Positions 34,519-41,257 of a DNA stretch of 41,257 bases are shown here, in pieces. This stretch comes from Oscillospiraceae bacterium. GTDB taxonomy: Bacteria > Bacillota > Clostridia > Oscillospirales > Ruminococcaceae. Within the stretch, counting starts at the first letter, position 1. The number at the start of each line of letters is the position of its first letter. The stretch lies in the NCBI GenBank assembly GCA_029267825.1, contig JAJUHO010000004.1, positions 1 to 41,257 of the forward strand, read 5' to 3'. The position numbers and the translations under genes are program-made. Under the pieces are notes generated by a model. The model saw nothing but the letters and a program-made list of their open reading frames with translations. It ran no database searches and was not told where the DNA came from.

Positions 34519-34833
34519 TTACTTGATCTCCATTACAATGTCCACTCCCGCAGGAAGTTCAAGGCCTTGGAGTGCCTCTGTGGTCTTTGCGGTGGGCCTT
34601 ATAACATCGATAAGCCTCTTGTGGGTTCTCATTTCAAACTGCTCACGGCTGTCCTTGTATTTGTGAACGGCGCGGAGTATTGTAATGATTTCCTTTTCGG
34701 TCGGAAGCGGTATCGGACCGGACACCTTTGCCCCCGAACGCTTTGCGGCCTCCACGATTTTAGCTGCCGCCGAATCTACTACGGCATGCTCATAACCCTT
34801 GATTTTGATTCTGATTTTTTCATTGACTGCCAC
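34519..34833 (-). CDS. rpsJ: Ribosomal protein S10
   Basis: 104 residues from a GTG start at 34833, 8 bases after AAGGAGG. The chain opens (M)[20 protein letters not shown] and contains [20 protein letters not shown] and [20 protein letters not shown], which define S10. In the ribosome it is at the 30S head; in other bacteria it also works with NusB in antitermination. First gene of the supercluster, about 325 nt from the predicted transcription start. Confidence 0.98.
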   Translation of the reverse strand: MAVNEKIRIKIKGYEHAVVDSAAAKIVEAAKRSGAKVSGPIPLPTEKEIITILRAVHKYKDSREQFEMRTHKRLIDVIRPTAKTTEALQGLELPAGVDIVMEIK

Positions 34834-35159
34834 TTATATCGCCTCCTTGACAAATTTGGTTGAGGACGACACTGATTATAATGACACGCTACCGTGTGTA
34901 TCGCGAAGTCTTAATAAAAAAACTCGAAAAACCGCAGTTTTCCGAGTTGACCATCAAAAACGACACAAAAACATGCTCATGCCAAAAGCCACACAAAAAG
35001 CATGGCAATCGCCAAGTGACACAAAGCACATACCGTGTTCATTATTACAGCCGCCCGGTTTAAAATCGGACATACTCCACGAAAATTCCCCGGCGCACCG
35101 CCGGCAACCTTTCGCTTCATCGCATATCATGCTATCCAAAATAGCAGTGCAGTCACGCA
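34834..35159 (-). other. Long structured leader of the S10 operon (possible riboregulator)
   Basis: Between the predicted transcription start near 35159 and the rpsJ start lie about 325 nt without a credible gene. Visible hairpins include GCTAT/ATAGC (35131-35135 with 35141-35145), CCGGCG/CGCCGG (35090-35095 with 35099-35104) and a strong intrinsic terminator at 34912-34948. RNA leaving the promoter must therefore pass a terminator before rpsJ. After the terminator a TATAAT occurs near 34875-34881 but lacks a -35 box. The upstream part matches no riboswitch or T-box motif that I recognise. It could be an attenuator or a separate small RNA of about 245 nt. Confidence 0.6.
34909..34948 (-). terminator. 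Strong intrinsic terminator inside the S10 leader
   Basis: On the minus strand a 12-bp stem (AACTCG at its base, one G-U pair) with a TGCG loop is followed by seven T, then ATT. It ends about 75 bp upstream of the rpsJ start and faces the same way as rpsJ. Confidence 0.88.
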
Positions 35160-35165
35160 AGAATT

Positions 35166-35194
35166 ATAATACCACATCTACCGTTTTTTTTCAA
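35166..35194 (-). promoter_or_regulatory. Promoter of the S10 leader
   Basis: On the minus strand TTGAAA (35194-35189), 17 bp, TATTAT (35171-35166); a perfect TATAAT overlaps 3 bases further on. A-tracts just upstream (about 35195-35240) could act as an UP element, as at other stable-RNA and ribosomal promoters. Confidence 0.7.
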
Positions 35195-35202
35195 GCATTT
35201 TT

Positions 35203-35237
35203 TAAAAATATCTCTTGTAGAAAACAGAGAATTTTTA
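35203..35237 (-). terminator. Possible weak terminator after the lipoprotein gene
   Basis: AAAAAT-TCTCT pairs with AGAGA-TATTTTT (one bulge, about 11 bp, AT-rich) around a loop of about 11 nt. It lacks a clear downstream T-tract, so read-through into the S10 leader is possible. Confidence 0.4.
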
Positions 35238-35240
35238 AAT

Positions 35241-35927
35241 TTATTTTTGTACATTATCTACAATCGGGTTTTCTACCTTGTCCACAGCATTCCTGTCAAG
35301 GATTTCAACGCTGTAAGTATGAACCGCCTCTCCGAAAGTGCTTATTTCGTACAGCATGGAAAAATTGCCGTCCCCGTCAAACACATAGCGTGTTTCAAAG
35401 GCTGTCATTTTCCCCTCGGACGTAAATGTCTGCATTTTCTTCGAAAGTGAGTCCACATTGTATTCATAATCAACCATTGTTCCATTTCCGGACGGATTGA
35501 CGCTTACCTTTGAAATACAGGACGGCTCGTAGAAAAATATCCCTCCCGAAGCATTGGGATGAGTCTTTGAGCGCTTGTACTTTTTAAAATTCCCGCTCGG
35601 CCACTTGTACGTCTTGACTTCTCCGTTGTTTTCAATCTGCAAACTTTTCCCGTCATTATACTCATAGTATACACCGCTTGCTGAAACACTCTTGAAGGAA
35701 TAAGTCAAAACATCCCCCTCATAGCGAAAGACAAATTCCTGCTTTACTTCTCCTGAATCGCAATCCTTTATTACAAGCCTTGCGCTGTCAAGGCTTTCAT
35801 AGGCCTCTTTTGCAGATTTTATAAGTTCTGCCCCGGGGGCGTCCTCCTGCTTTTTTCCGCAGGAAGACAATACGAAAGGTATAATTATCGCAATAAATAC
35901 TAAAAGTATTTTATTAAAAGTTTTCAT
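35241..35927 (-). CDS. Lipoprotein of unknown function, coupled to proS
   Basis: 228 residues from ATG 35927, which overlaps the proS stop (TGATGA). The longer frame to 35984 lies inside proS. N-terminus is a lipoprotein signal ([17 protein letters not shown], lipobox LSSC, Cys23). The mature protein is rich in beta-prone, polar sequence such as SLDSARLVIKDCDSGEVKQE and YEYNVDSLSKKMQTFTSEGK, suggesting a beta-sheet domain like LolA/LppX-type or sporulation/membrane-anchored folds, but I recognise no family. It should be anchored outside the cytoplasmic membrane. The link to proS looks like operon economy rather than a shared pathway. Confidence 0.75.
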   Translation of the reverse strand: MKTFNKILLVFIAIIIPFVLSSCGKKQEDAPGAELIKSAKEAYESLDSARLVIKDCDSGEVKQEFVFRYEGDVLTYSFKSVSASGVYYEYNDGKSLQIENNGEVKTYKWPSGNFKKYKRSKTHPNASGGIFFYEPSCISKVSVNPSGNGTMVDYEYNVDSLSKKMQTFTSEGKMTAFETRYVFDGDGNFSMLYEISTFGEAVHTYSVEILDRNAVDKVENPIVDNVQK

Positions 35928-37366
35928 CAATATGCCTTGCCCCAAAGCACCATGCTCTTTGCCGGCTTTCCGCAGCAAACGCACTTGTCGGAGATTTTTT
36001 CCTGCTCAAACGGCATGCAGCGTGATGAAACCCCGGCAACTTCCTTTAATTTATCCTCACATTCGGGGTCGCCGCACCACATAGCCTTTATAAATCCGTT
36101 GTTTTCGGCGGAAATTTTCTTCATTTCCTCCAAATCATGCGCCGCCCAAGTCCTGTTTTCGCGGTTTTTAAGCGCTCTTTCATAAAGTCCGTCGCGCACT
36201 TCTCCAAGCTTTGCGGCAATTTCCTCTTTAAGGCTGTCAAGCTTTGCAAAGCTCTTTGTGCGGTTATGCCTTGTAACAAGGACGCATTGTCCGTTTTCAA
36301 TATCCTTAGGGCCTATTTCAAGTCTAAGCGGAACGCCTCTCATTTCGTATTCGGCAAATTTCCAACCGGCAGTATTTTCGCTATCGTCAAGTTTTACCCT
36401 GAAATCCTTTTTAAGGCTTTCAAAAATTTCCCTCGCCTTTTCAAGCACTCCATCTTTATGCTGAGCGACAGGAATTATAACCACCTGAACAGGCGCCACT
36501 GCCGGAGGCAGCATAAGGCCGTTGTCATCTCCGTGCGTCATTATTATTCCGCCTATAAGCCTTGTTGAAACCCCCCACGAGGTTTGGTGCGGATAATGGA
36601 GTTGGTTATCCCTGCCGAGGAACTGTATTCCGAACGCTTTTGCAAAGCCGTCGCCGAAATAGTGCGATGTTCCGCTTTGCAGCGCCTTTCCGTCGTGCAT
36701 AAGCGCCTCTATGGTATAGGTGGCCTCAGCACCGGCAAATTTTTCGCTGTCGGTTTTTCTTCCCTTTACAACGGGGATGGCAAGGTATTTTTCGCAAAAT
36801 TCCGCATAAACGTTAAGCATCTGTTCTGTTTCTGCAATAGCCTCCTCCGGCGTTTCATGCAGAGTATGTCCTTCCTGCCAGAGGAATTCTCTTGAACGCA
36901 GGAACGGGCGGGTAGTTTTTTCCCATCTTACCACAGAGCACCATTGGTTATAAAGCTTTGGCAAGTCCCTGTACGACTGCACCACATTTGCATAGTGGTC
37001 GCAGAACAGCGTTTCGGATGTCGGGCGCACACAAAGCCTTTCTTCGAGCTTTTCGCTGCCTCCATGAGTAACCCATGCAACTTCGGGAGCAAATCCCTCC
37101 ACATGGTCCTTTTCCTTTTGCAGCAAGCTTTCCGGAATAAACATAGGCATATATACATTTTCATGCCCAAGCTCCTTAAACATTCCGTCAAGGATTTTTT
37201 GTATGTTTTCCCATATTGCATATCCATAGGGCCTGATTATCATGCAGCCCTTTACGCTTGAATAATCGCTCAGCTCCGCTTTTTTAACAATATCGGTATA
37301 CCATTTTGCAAAGTCCTCATCCATAGGTGTTATGGCATCAACCATTTTTTTATTTTCATTTGCCAT
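35927..37366 (-). CDS. proS: Prolyl-tRNA synthetase, archaeal/eukaryal-like type
   Basis: 479 residues from ATG 37366, the length usual for the short clostridial ProRS without the INS editing domain. It opens [20 protein letters not shown]. Class II motifs are visible: motif 2 around [22 protein letters not shown] (core [20 protein letters not shown]) and the dimer region [12 protein letters not shown]. The C-terminal zinc module has [10 protein letters not shown] and [10 protein letters not shown], then the terminal KAY residues of this type. It charges tRNA-Pro. Starts further upstream are in frame but lie inside the preceding small gene; the chosen start overlaps that gene by 11 bp. Confidence 0.95.
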   Translation of the reverse strand: MANENKKMVDAITPMDEDFAKWYTDIVKKAELSDYSSVKGCMIIRPYGYAIWENIQKILDGMFKELGHENVYMPMFIPESLLQKEKDHVEGFAPEVAWVTHGGSEKLEERLCVRPTSETLFCDHYANVVQSYRDLPKLYNQWCSVVRWEKTTRPFLRSREFLWQEGHTLHETPEEAIAETEQMLNVYAEFCEKYLAIPVVKGRKTDSEKFAGAEATYTIEALMHDGKALQSGTSHYFGDGFAKAFGIQFLGRDNQLHYPHQTSWGVSTRLIGGIIMTHGDDNGLMLPPAVAPVQVVIIPVAQHKDGVLEKAREIFESLKKDFRVKLDDSENTAGWKFAEYEMRGVPLRLEIGPKDIENGQCVLVTRHNRTKSFAKLDSLKEEIAAKLGEVRDGLYERALKNRENRTWAAHDLEEMKKISAENNGFIKAMWCGDPECEDKLKEVAGVSSRCMPFEQEKISDKCVCCGKPAKSMVLWGKAY

Positions 37367-37607
37367 CTTTGTTTTCATCTCCGTTATTCTCATCGTTTTC
37401 GCCGGAAAGCTGCGCATCGTAAATTCCCTTGACATCCGGAAAATCATTTCCTTTTTTTGCGTTTAAATCATCCTTTTTAAACAGCTTGTCAACTTTTTTT
37501 GCCAATACCGGGGTAAGCAATGCCAAAATAAAAACAACAAGCAGAATTCCAAGCATTGCTCCGGCAAATTTAAGCATCATAAAAAGGGACTCATAATTTA
37601 CGTTCAT
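37356..37607 (-). CDS. Small single-pass membrane protein, unknown
   Basis: 83 residues from ATG 37607, which has GGAGGAAGAG upstream; an earlier ATG at 37694 lies before the promoter and is rejected. One hydrophobic helix (about residues 9-36, [20 protein letters not shown]) is followed by a basic patch [11 protein letters not shown] and an acidic, Asn/Asp/Glu-rich tail. The layout loosely resembles OadG-type small subunits of sodium-pump decarboxylases, but no partner genes are present, so this is only a possibility. First gene of the proS operon, overlapping proS by 11 bp. Confidence 0.7.
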   Translation of the reverse strand: MNVNYESLFMMLKFAGAMLGILLVVFILALLTPVLAKKVDKLFKKDDLNAKKGNDFPDVKGIYDAQLSGENDENNGDENKDGK

Positions 37608-37635
37608 CGCTCTTCCTCCAAGCATATTTAACATT

Positions 37636-37663
37636 ATTATATCATAATCAGGATTTTTTTCAA
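37636..37663 (-). promoter_or_regulatory. Sigma-A promoter (extended -10) of the proS operon
   Basis: TTGAAA (37663-37658), 16-bp spacer, TATAAT (37641-37636) preceded by TGA on the minus strand. The predicted start near 37629 gives a 22-nt leader for the small membrane protein. Confidence 0.83.
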
Positions 37664-37675
37664 CAATAAATTTTT

Positions 37676-37728
37676 GCGCAAAAAAATTACGCATTGTATT
37701 GCTTTGAAAGCAAATAACAATGCGTAAT
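37676..37728 (-). terminator. Terminator of the sugar ABC operon
   Basis: A long hairpin. ATTACGCATTGT (outer 12 bp, 37686-37697 with 37717-37728) and an inner 6-bp stem (37699-37704 with 37708-37713) are followed on the minus strand by seven T. It begins 4 bp past the malG-like stop. Confidence 0.95.
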
Positions 37729-37731
37729 GAG

Positions 37732-38637
37732 CTATGCTTTGTTTGCTCCGGCCATAATTCCCTGAATCAGGTATTTTTGCAGGCAAACATATAAAATTGT
37801 AATCGGCACTGCAACCAATACCGCGCCTGCGGCAAAGGTTGTAAAGTTATTGTTTGTGTCGCTTGAAATCATATCATAAAGGCCTATTGCCAAAGTCATT
37901 TTCTTTGAGCTTGACAAAATGAGCCTCGGGAAAATGAAATCCATCCACGGCGCCATAAATTGCGAAAGTGCCACAAATGTCAAAATCGGTTTTGAAAGCG
38001 GGAAAATAACCTGAACAAAAATCCTTGTGTTGCTTGCCCCATCCAGCTTTGCGGCTTCGTCCAAGCTTTTAGGGATGTTTGACAAATACCCTTTAATCAG
38101 CCATGTGTTATAAGGAATTTGCCCCACCGCATAGGTCAAAATCAATCCCAAATGCGTATCCAACAGATTAAGCTGCCACAATATGTTGTAAAGGGCCATC
38201 ATGCCCATAAAGCTTGGGAACATTTGAAGGATAAGGATTGACAAAAGCCCTGCTTTTTTGCCCACGAAATGGAACCTTGAAAAAACGTATGCCGTAAGCA
38301 TGGACAAAATCACAGAAACCACCATGTTTATGCAGGCAATTTTAAAAGTGTTTGCATACCAATACGGAAATTTTGTTTTCGTAAACAATTCCACATAATG
38401 CGAAGCCGTCGGATTTTTAGGCAAAAACGTAGCCGAAAGCAAACTGCTTGCATTGTTGAACGAGGCCCCGATAATCCATACAATAGGCAATGTTACAAAA
38501 AGCGCCATAATGCAAAGCAGGGCATATGTCAAAATCGTTTTAATGACTTCCGCAACGGCATGGCTTATTGAAAAAGCCGATTGCCTTTCCATGTTATATG
38601 CCGGAGGACTTTCTATTTGTGCTTTTAAAGTATCCAT
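37732..38637 (-). CDS. malG: Maltose/maltodextrin-type ABC transporter permease, MalG-like
   Basis: 301 residues with six membrane helices and an N-terminal cytosolic leader. The EAA loop that binds the ATPase is EAAKLDGASNTRIFVQVIFPL. Blocks such as LFTKTKFPYWYANTFKIA and GQIPYNTWLIKGYLSNIPKS are typical of MalG in Gram-positive bacteria. Its ATG overlaps the malF-like stop (TGATG). It is the last gene before a strong terminator; no ATPase gene is in the operon, so a shared MsmK-type ATPase encoded elsewhere is likely, as usual in Firmicutes. Confidence 0.92.
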   Translation of the reverse strand: MDTLKAQIESPPAYNMERQSAFSISHAVAEVIKTILTYALLCIMALFVTLPIVWIIGASFNNASSLLSATFLPKNPTASHYVELFTKTKFPYWYANTFKIACINMVVSVILSMLTAYVFSRFHFVGKKAGLLSILILQMFPSFMGMMALYNILWQLNLLDTHLGLILTYAVGQIPYNTWLIKGYLSNIPKSLDEAAKLDGASNTRIFVQVIFPLSKPILTFVALSQFMAPWMDFIFPRLILSSSKKMTLAIGLYDMISSDTNNNFTTFAAGAVLVAVPITILYVCLQKYLIQGIMAGANKA

Positions 38638-39938
38638 CAGCTCATCATATCCTCCTCTTTAAATGCTCTTGTCCGCAGGAAATTAAACGTGGAAATTGAT
38701 GCAATCACAACAAACACAAGTATGGACATAACCGAAGCCATCTGGAACTGCCTGTTGTCTTTTGTCAATTTGTAAATCCACGTGATAAGTATATCGGTTG
38801 AGCCTGCAAACTTGTATGACGGATTGATAGGATTTCCGTTTGTTAAGAAATAAATCACGTTGAAGTTGTTGAAATTGCCCGCAAAGGACATAATCAGCAA
38901 AGGTGCCGTGCTGTATAAAACAAGAGGCAGGGTTATTCTGCGGAACTCATCTTTTGCCGTAGCGCCGTCAATGCGTGCGGCTTCAAGCAGTTCGTTTGGG
39001 ATGCTTGTCATAACTCCCGTCATCATAGCCATGAAATACGGGAACCCAAGCCAGAAGTTGACGATAAAAATTACTATTTTGGCCATCAGCGCATCAGAGA
39101 GCCATGGTATGTTCTGCTCTATTATGTTTGCCTGACGCAGGAAGGTATTTATCGGCCCGAACTGTCCGTTGAACATATTCCTGAATATCAAAAGCGAAAC
39201 CATTCCAGGCATTGCCCATGGCAGAATGTATATTGACCTCCAAAAGCGCTTAAACCTAACACGCCGGCTGTTGACCAGGCAGGCCATCAAAAGTCCGCCG
39301 AAAAAGCATGTGAACGTGGATATAAACGCCCAAATGATAGTCCAAAGCAAAACCCCTCCGAAAGTATCGTTCCACATAGGCAGCTTGAACATATCGATGA
39401 AGTTCTGAATACCCACCCAGTCAATTAAATTTTTGGGAGGAAGATGGTCCGGCGCAGAATAATTGGTAAAAGCTATTAAAAAGCCAAAAAGGATTGGCAG
39501 CACGACAAAAATAAAAACCAAAATTATTGTCGGCAGCAAAATCAAATACGGAAATGAACGGTCAGTTACTTTGTTCCACCATTCCCTAACCTTTAAAGGC
39601 GTTTTGCCCTCATCACGCAGCCTACCGTTTTTAACCGCATCGCGTATATTGAATATGTACAGCAGCAAAAAAGCCGCCGCCACAAAAAACCATAGTATCC
39701 CAAAAATCATCAGTATAATGGAATTGTCGCCCATTACCACTTTTGAACCGTTAACAACCATTTTGGTTTCGCCAAGGGTAAACAGCCCGTAAATCCCGCT
39801 GCAAACCGACGGAAAAAAGAACAAAAGCATAAGTTGACCTGCAAAGAAAATAACTGCCTTTGCCCATTGACCATTTGCAAGCTGGCCGCTTCCCCAAACA
39901 ATTGCCGACATAATCCCTGCCCGCGTTGATTTTTTCAT
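38637..39938 (-). CDS. malF: Maltose/maltodextrin-type ABC transporter permease, MalF-like
   Basis: 433 residues. The MalF core begins near residue 125 (RSFPYLILLPTIILVFIFVV) and ends with the EAA loop EAARIDGATAKDEFRRITLPL. Ahead of it lies an extra membrane domain of about 110 residues starting AIVWGSGQLANGQWAKAVIFF, with the GQ-x-x-NGQ pattern seen in small membrane modules attached to clostridial sugar permeases. GGGGGCAGAGGG lies ahead of the ATG, 35 bp after the binding-protein gene. With MalG it forms the heterodimeric channel. Confidence 0.92.
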   Translation of the reverse strand: MKKSTRAGIMSAIVWGSGQLANGQWAKAVIFFAGQLMLLFFFPSVCSGIYGLFTLGETKMVVNGSKVVMGDNSIILMIFGILWFFVAAAFLLLYIFNIRDAVKNGRLRDEGKTPLKVREWWNKVTDRSFPYLILLPTIILVFIFVVLPILFGFLIAFTNYSAPDHLPPKNLIDWVGIQNFIDMFKLPMWNDTFGGVLLWTIIWAFISTFTCFFGGLLMACLVNSRRVRFKRFWRSIYILPWAMPGMVSLLIFRNMFNGQFGPINTFLRQANIIEQNIPWLSDALMAKIVIFIVNFWLGFPYFMAMMTGVMTSIPNELLEAARIDGATAKDEFRRITLPLVLYSTAPLLIMSFAGNFNNFNVIYFLTNGNPINPSYKFAGSTDILITWIYKLTKDNRQFQMASVMSILVFVVIASISTFNFLRTRAFKEEDMMS

Positions 39939-39973
39939 CCCTCTGCCCCCTTGCTGAAAAAATGTATTGACGT

Positions 39974-41257
39974 TTATTTAAGCGAACTGTTAAGTGTGCT
40001 GTTAAATTCATCCATAGCGGCTTTCAAAGCTTCTTCAGGAGTCTGAACCTTATCCCATACTGCAACAAATGCTTTTGCATAAGGAGTCCATACATTTGAC
40101 ATTTCCGGAATGTATGGCATAGGTATACTGTAATCAAACTGTTCCGAAACTGCCGGCAGATACGGGTCGTTCTTGATGAAATCATATTCGGCTGCGGCCT
40201 TGCTTGCCGGAAGTTCATTTTTGGTTTCGTAAAGCAATTTCAGCGTATCCTGGTCTTCGGCTATCATCTGGGCGAGCAGCATTGAAGCAATCGGATACTT
40301 GGTAAACGAGCTTACGCAAACCGTATCCACCGTTGAGAAGGTAATCGGATGATTTCCGTTTGGAAGTGTGGGAAGTTCTACCACTCCAAAATCCACTCCG
40401 GCTTTTTTAAAGTCCGAAATTGACCACGGTCCGGTTATAGCATACGGAGCCTGACCCGATGAAAACATAGAGTTCATAGCATCCCACGATGCGTCCTGCG
40501 AAGCCACGGGATAAATATCCTTAAGCGTTGCATAAAATTCCATTCCTTTTACGGCTTCCGGAGTATCCCAGTTGATTTTTGTTTTGTCGTTATGATTTTC
40601 GCCAAAAATCTGATACCCGTATCCGGCAAGGAAACCATGTGCAAAGTAAGCGTCCGTAGCCTGCCAAACCAAGGCAAACTTGTTGTTTTTGGGATCGTTG
40701 TATGTCTTTGCAAATTCCCTCATTTCATCCCAAGTTTTCACCGGATTTGAAACAAGTGCTTTGTTATAAAACAAAACTATTGTCTTTACGCTTAAAGGAA
40801 AGGCGTATATTTTGCCGTTGTATGTAACCGCATCGACAGCGTTTTCTTTAAACTTTTCCTTTATTTCGTCCGTAAACTTATCCAATTCCAAAAACAATCC
40901 CGATTCGGCGGCAACCGAAACATGGTCATGCGGAACTATAAGCACATCTGCGCCCTGCCCTGCCGGCCCGTCCGTTTCAAGTTTTCCCCTTGCGTCGGTG
41001 GTTCCTACCTTTTCAACCGTCAGCTCAACATTCGGATACTTTTTGTTCCAAAGCTCAACGATTTTTTCGTTGTACTCCTCATTGTCATACCACAACTTCA
41101 AAGAAGCACCTTCTTCGGGAACCAACTCCTCAGCTTTTGAGCTTTCACTTTGCGCCGAAGATGTTTCAGCTTCCGATGAGCTTGATTCCTCGGCTTTGGA
41201 GCTTTCCTCCTTTTGCCCGCAAGCTGTAAATCCCATTAAAAGAGATGCTCCCAAAAA
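39974..41257 (-). CDS. Sugar ABC transporter substrate-binding lipoprotein, MalE-like (5' end cut)
   Basis: At least 427 codons; the frame is still open at the window edge, and a TTG at 41254 is not needed as a start because the signal peptide is incomplete. The lipobox MGFTAC is visible, followed by a Ser/Glu-rich spacer of about 35 residues (EESSKAEESSSSEAETSSAQ). A family-1 solute-binding domain follows, with LKLWYDNEEYNEKIVELWNK, GADVLIVPHDHVSVAAESGL and AITGPWSISDFKKAGVDFGV, all typical of maltose/maltodextrin binders. It captures oligosaccharides outside the cell. First visible gene of the operon; promoter lies beyond the window. Confidence 0.93.
   Translation of the reverse strand, partial: FLGASLLMGFTACGQKEESSKAEESSSSEAETSSAQSESSKAEELVPEEGASLKLWYDNEEYNEKIVELWNKKYPNVELTVEKVGTTDARGKLETDGPAGQGADVLIVPHDHVSVAAESGLFLELDKFTDEIKEKFKENAVDAVTYNGKIYAFPLSVKTIVLFYNKALVSNPVKTWDEMREFAKTYNDPKNNKFALVWQATDAYFAHGFLAGYGYQIFGENHNDKTKINWDTPEAVKGMEFYATLKDIYPVASQDASWDAMNSMFSSGQAPYAITGPWSISDFKKAGVDFGVVELPTLPNGNHPITFSTVDTVCVSSFTKYPIASMLLAQMIAEDQDTLKLLYETKNELPASKAAAEYDFIKNDPYLPAVSEQFDYSIPMPYIPEMSNVWTPYAKAFVAVWDKVQTPEEALKAAMDEFNSTLNSSLK

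Noticed and set aside
19254-34833. Signs of a mobile element or gene insertion within the ribosomal block
   Set aside because: Gene order is the standard one for Clostridia, and the only extra gene (the KOW protein) is a regular resident at that place. No inverted terminal repeats or transposase remnants were seen.
34834-35159. T-box, TPP, SAM, cobalamin or other known riboswitch in the S10 leader
   Set aside because: None of the conserved core motifs that I could recall (for example GGTGGTACCGCG of T-boxes) is present on the minus strand.
34954-35160. A 68-codon cysteine-rich reading frame in the S10 leader (minus strand)
   Set aside because: It begins at the predicted transcription start with no ribosome site, spans several RNA hairpins, and shows no signal peptide or recognisable motif. 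A structured RNA explains the region better, though a cysteine-rich leader peptide cannot be fully excluded.

Overview
The window is ordinary chromosome from a spore-forming, probably anaerobic Firmicute of class Clostridia. Three things point there: a GerA-type germinant receptor operon, the long S10-spc-alpha ribosomal block with rpsD and a KOW-domain gene in clostridial positions, and archaeal-type ProS. An Oscillospirales-like lineage is my guess from overall style only. No phage, insertion sequence, CRISPR array or plasmid function is visible.

Layout. 1-1773 (+): tail of a chemotaxis receptor, then ccdA and a TlpA/ResA-type thioredoxin, an extracytoplasmic thiol-reducing pair. 1778-7041 (-): germinant receptor operon gerKA-gerKC-gerKB-gerKB-D, with two B permeases and a small D-like membrane protein. 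7198-11630 (+): glycogen phosphorylase and a GH13 alpha-glucan hydrolase behind a consensus promoter, a glycogen/maltodextrin degradation pair. 11634-13751 (-): feoB without feoA. 13811-14185 (-): tRNA-Gly, tRNA-Arg and tRNA-His with a perfect sigma-A promoter and a terminator. 14253-16580 (-): polar amino-acid ABC transporter. 16727-18371 (-): cysteine desulfurase and IscU scaffold. 18418-18918 (-): RNase HI, which seems to start at CTG. 18968-19148 (-): an apparent stand-alone small RNA gene with its own consensus promoter and terminator.

19199-35194 (-) is the ribosomal supercluster: rpsJ rplC rplD rplW rplB rpsS rplV rpsC rplP rpmC rpsQ rplN rplX rplE rpsZ rpsH rplF rplR rpsE rpmD rplO secY adk map KOW infA rpmJ rpsM rpsK rpsD rpoA rplQ. 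It is preceded by a roughly 325-nt leader holding a strong intrinsic terminator. 35241-37663 (-): small membrane protein, prolyl-tRNA synthetase and a lipoprotein of unknown function, tightly coupled. 37676-41257 (-): maltose/maltodextrin-type ABC transporter (malG, malF and the binding protein, cut by the window edge).

I found no convincing new multi-gene system. The best leads are RNA-level: the orphan small RNA at 18968-19113, the S10 leader at 34834-35159, and the structured infA-rpmJ gap at 22239-22388. Secondary leads are the double-permease germination operon, the CTG start of rnhA and the lipoprotein coupled to proS. All functional calls rest on motif recognition by eye; no database search was run.
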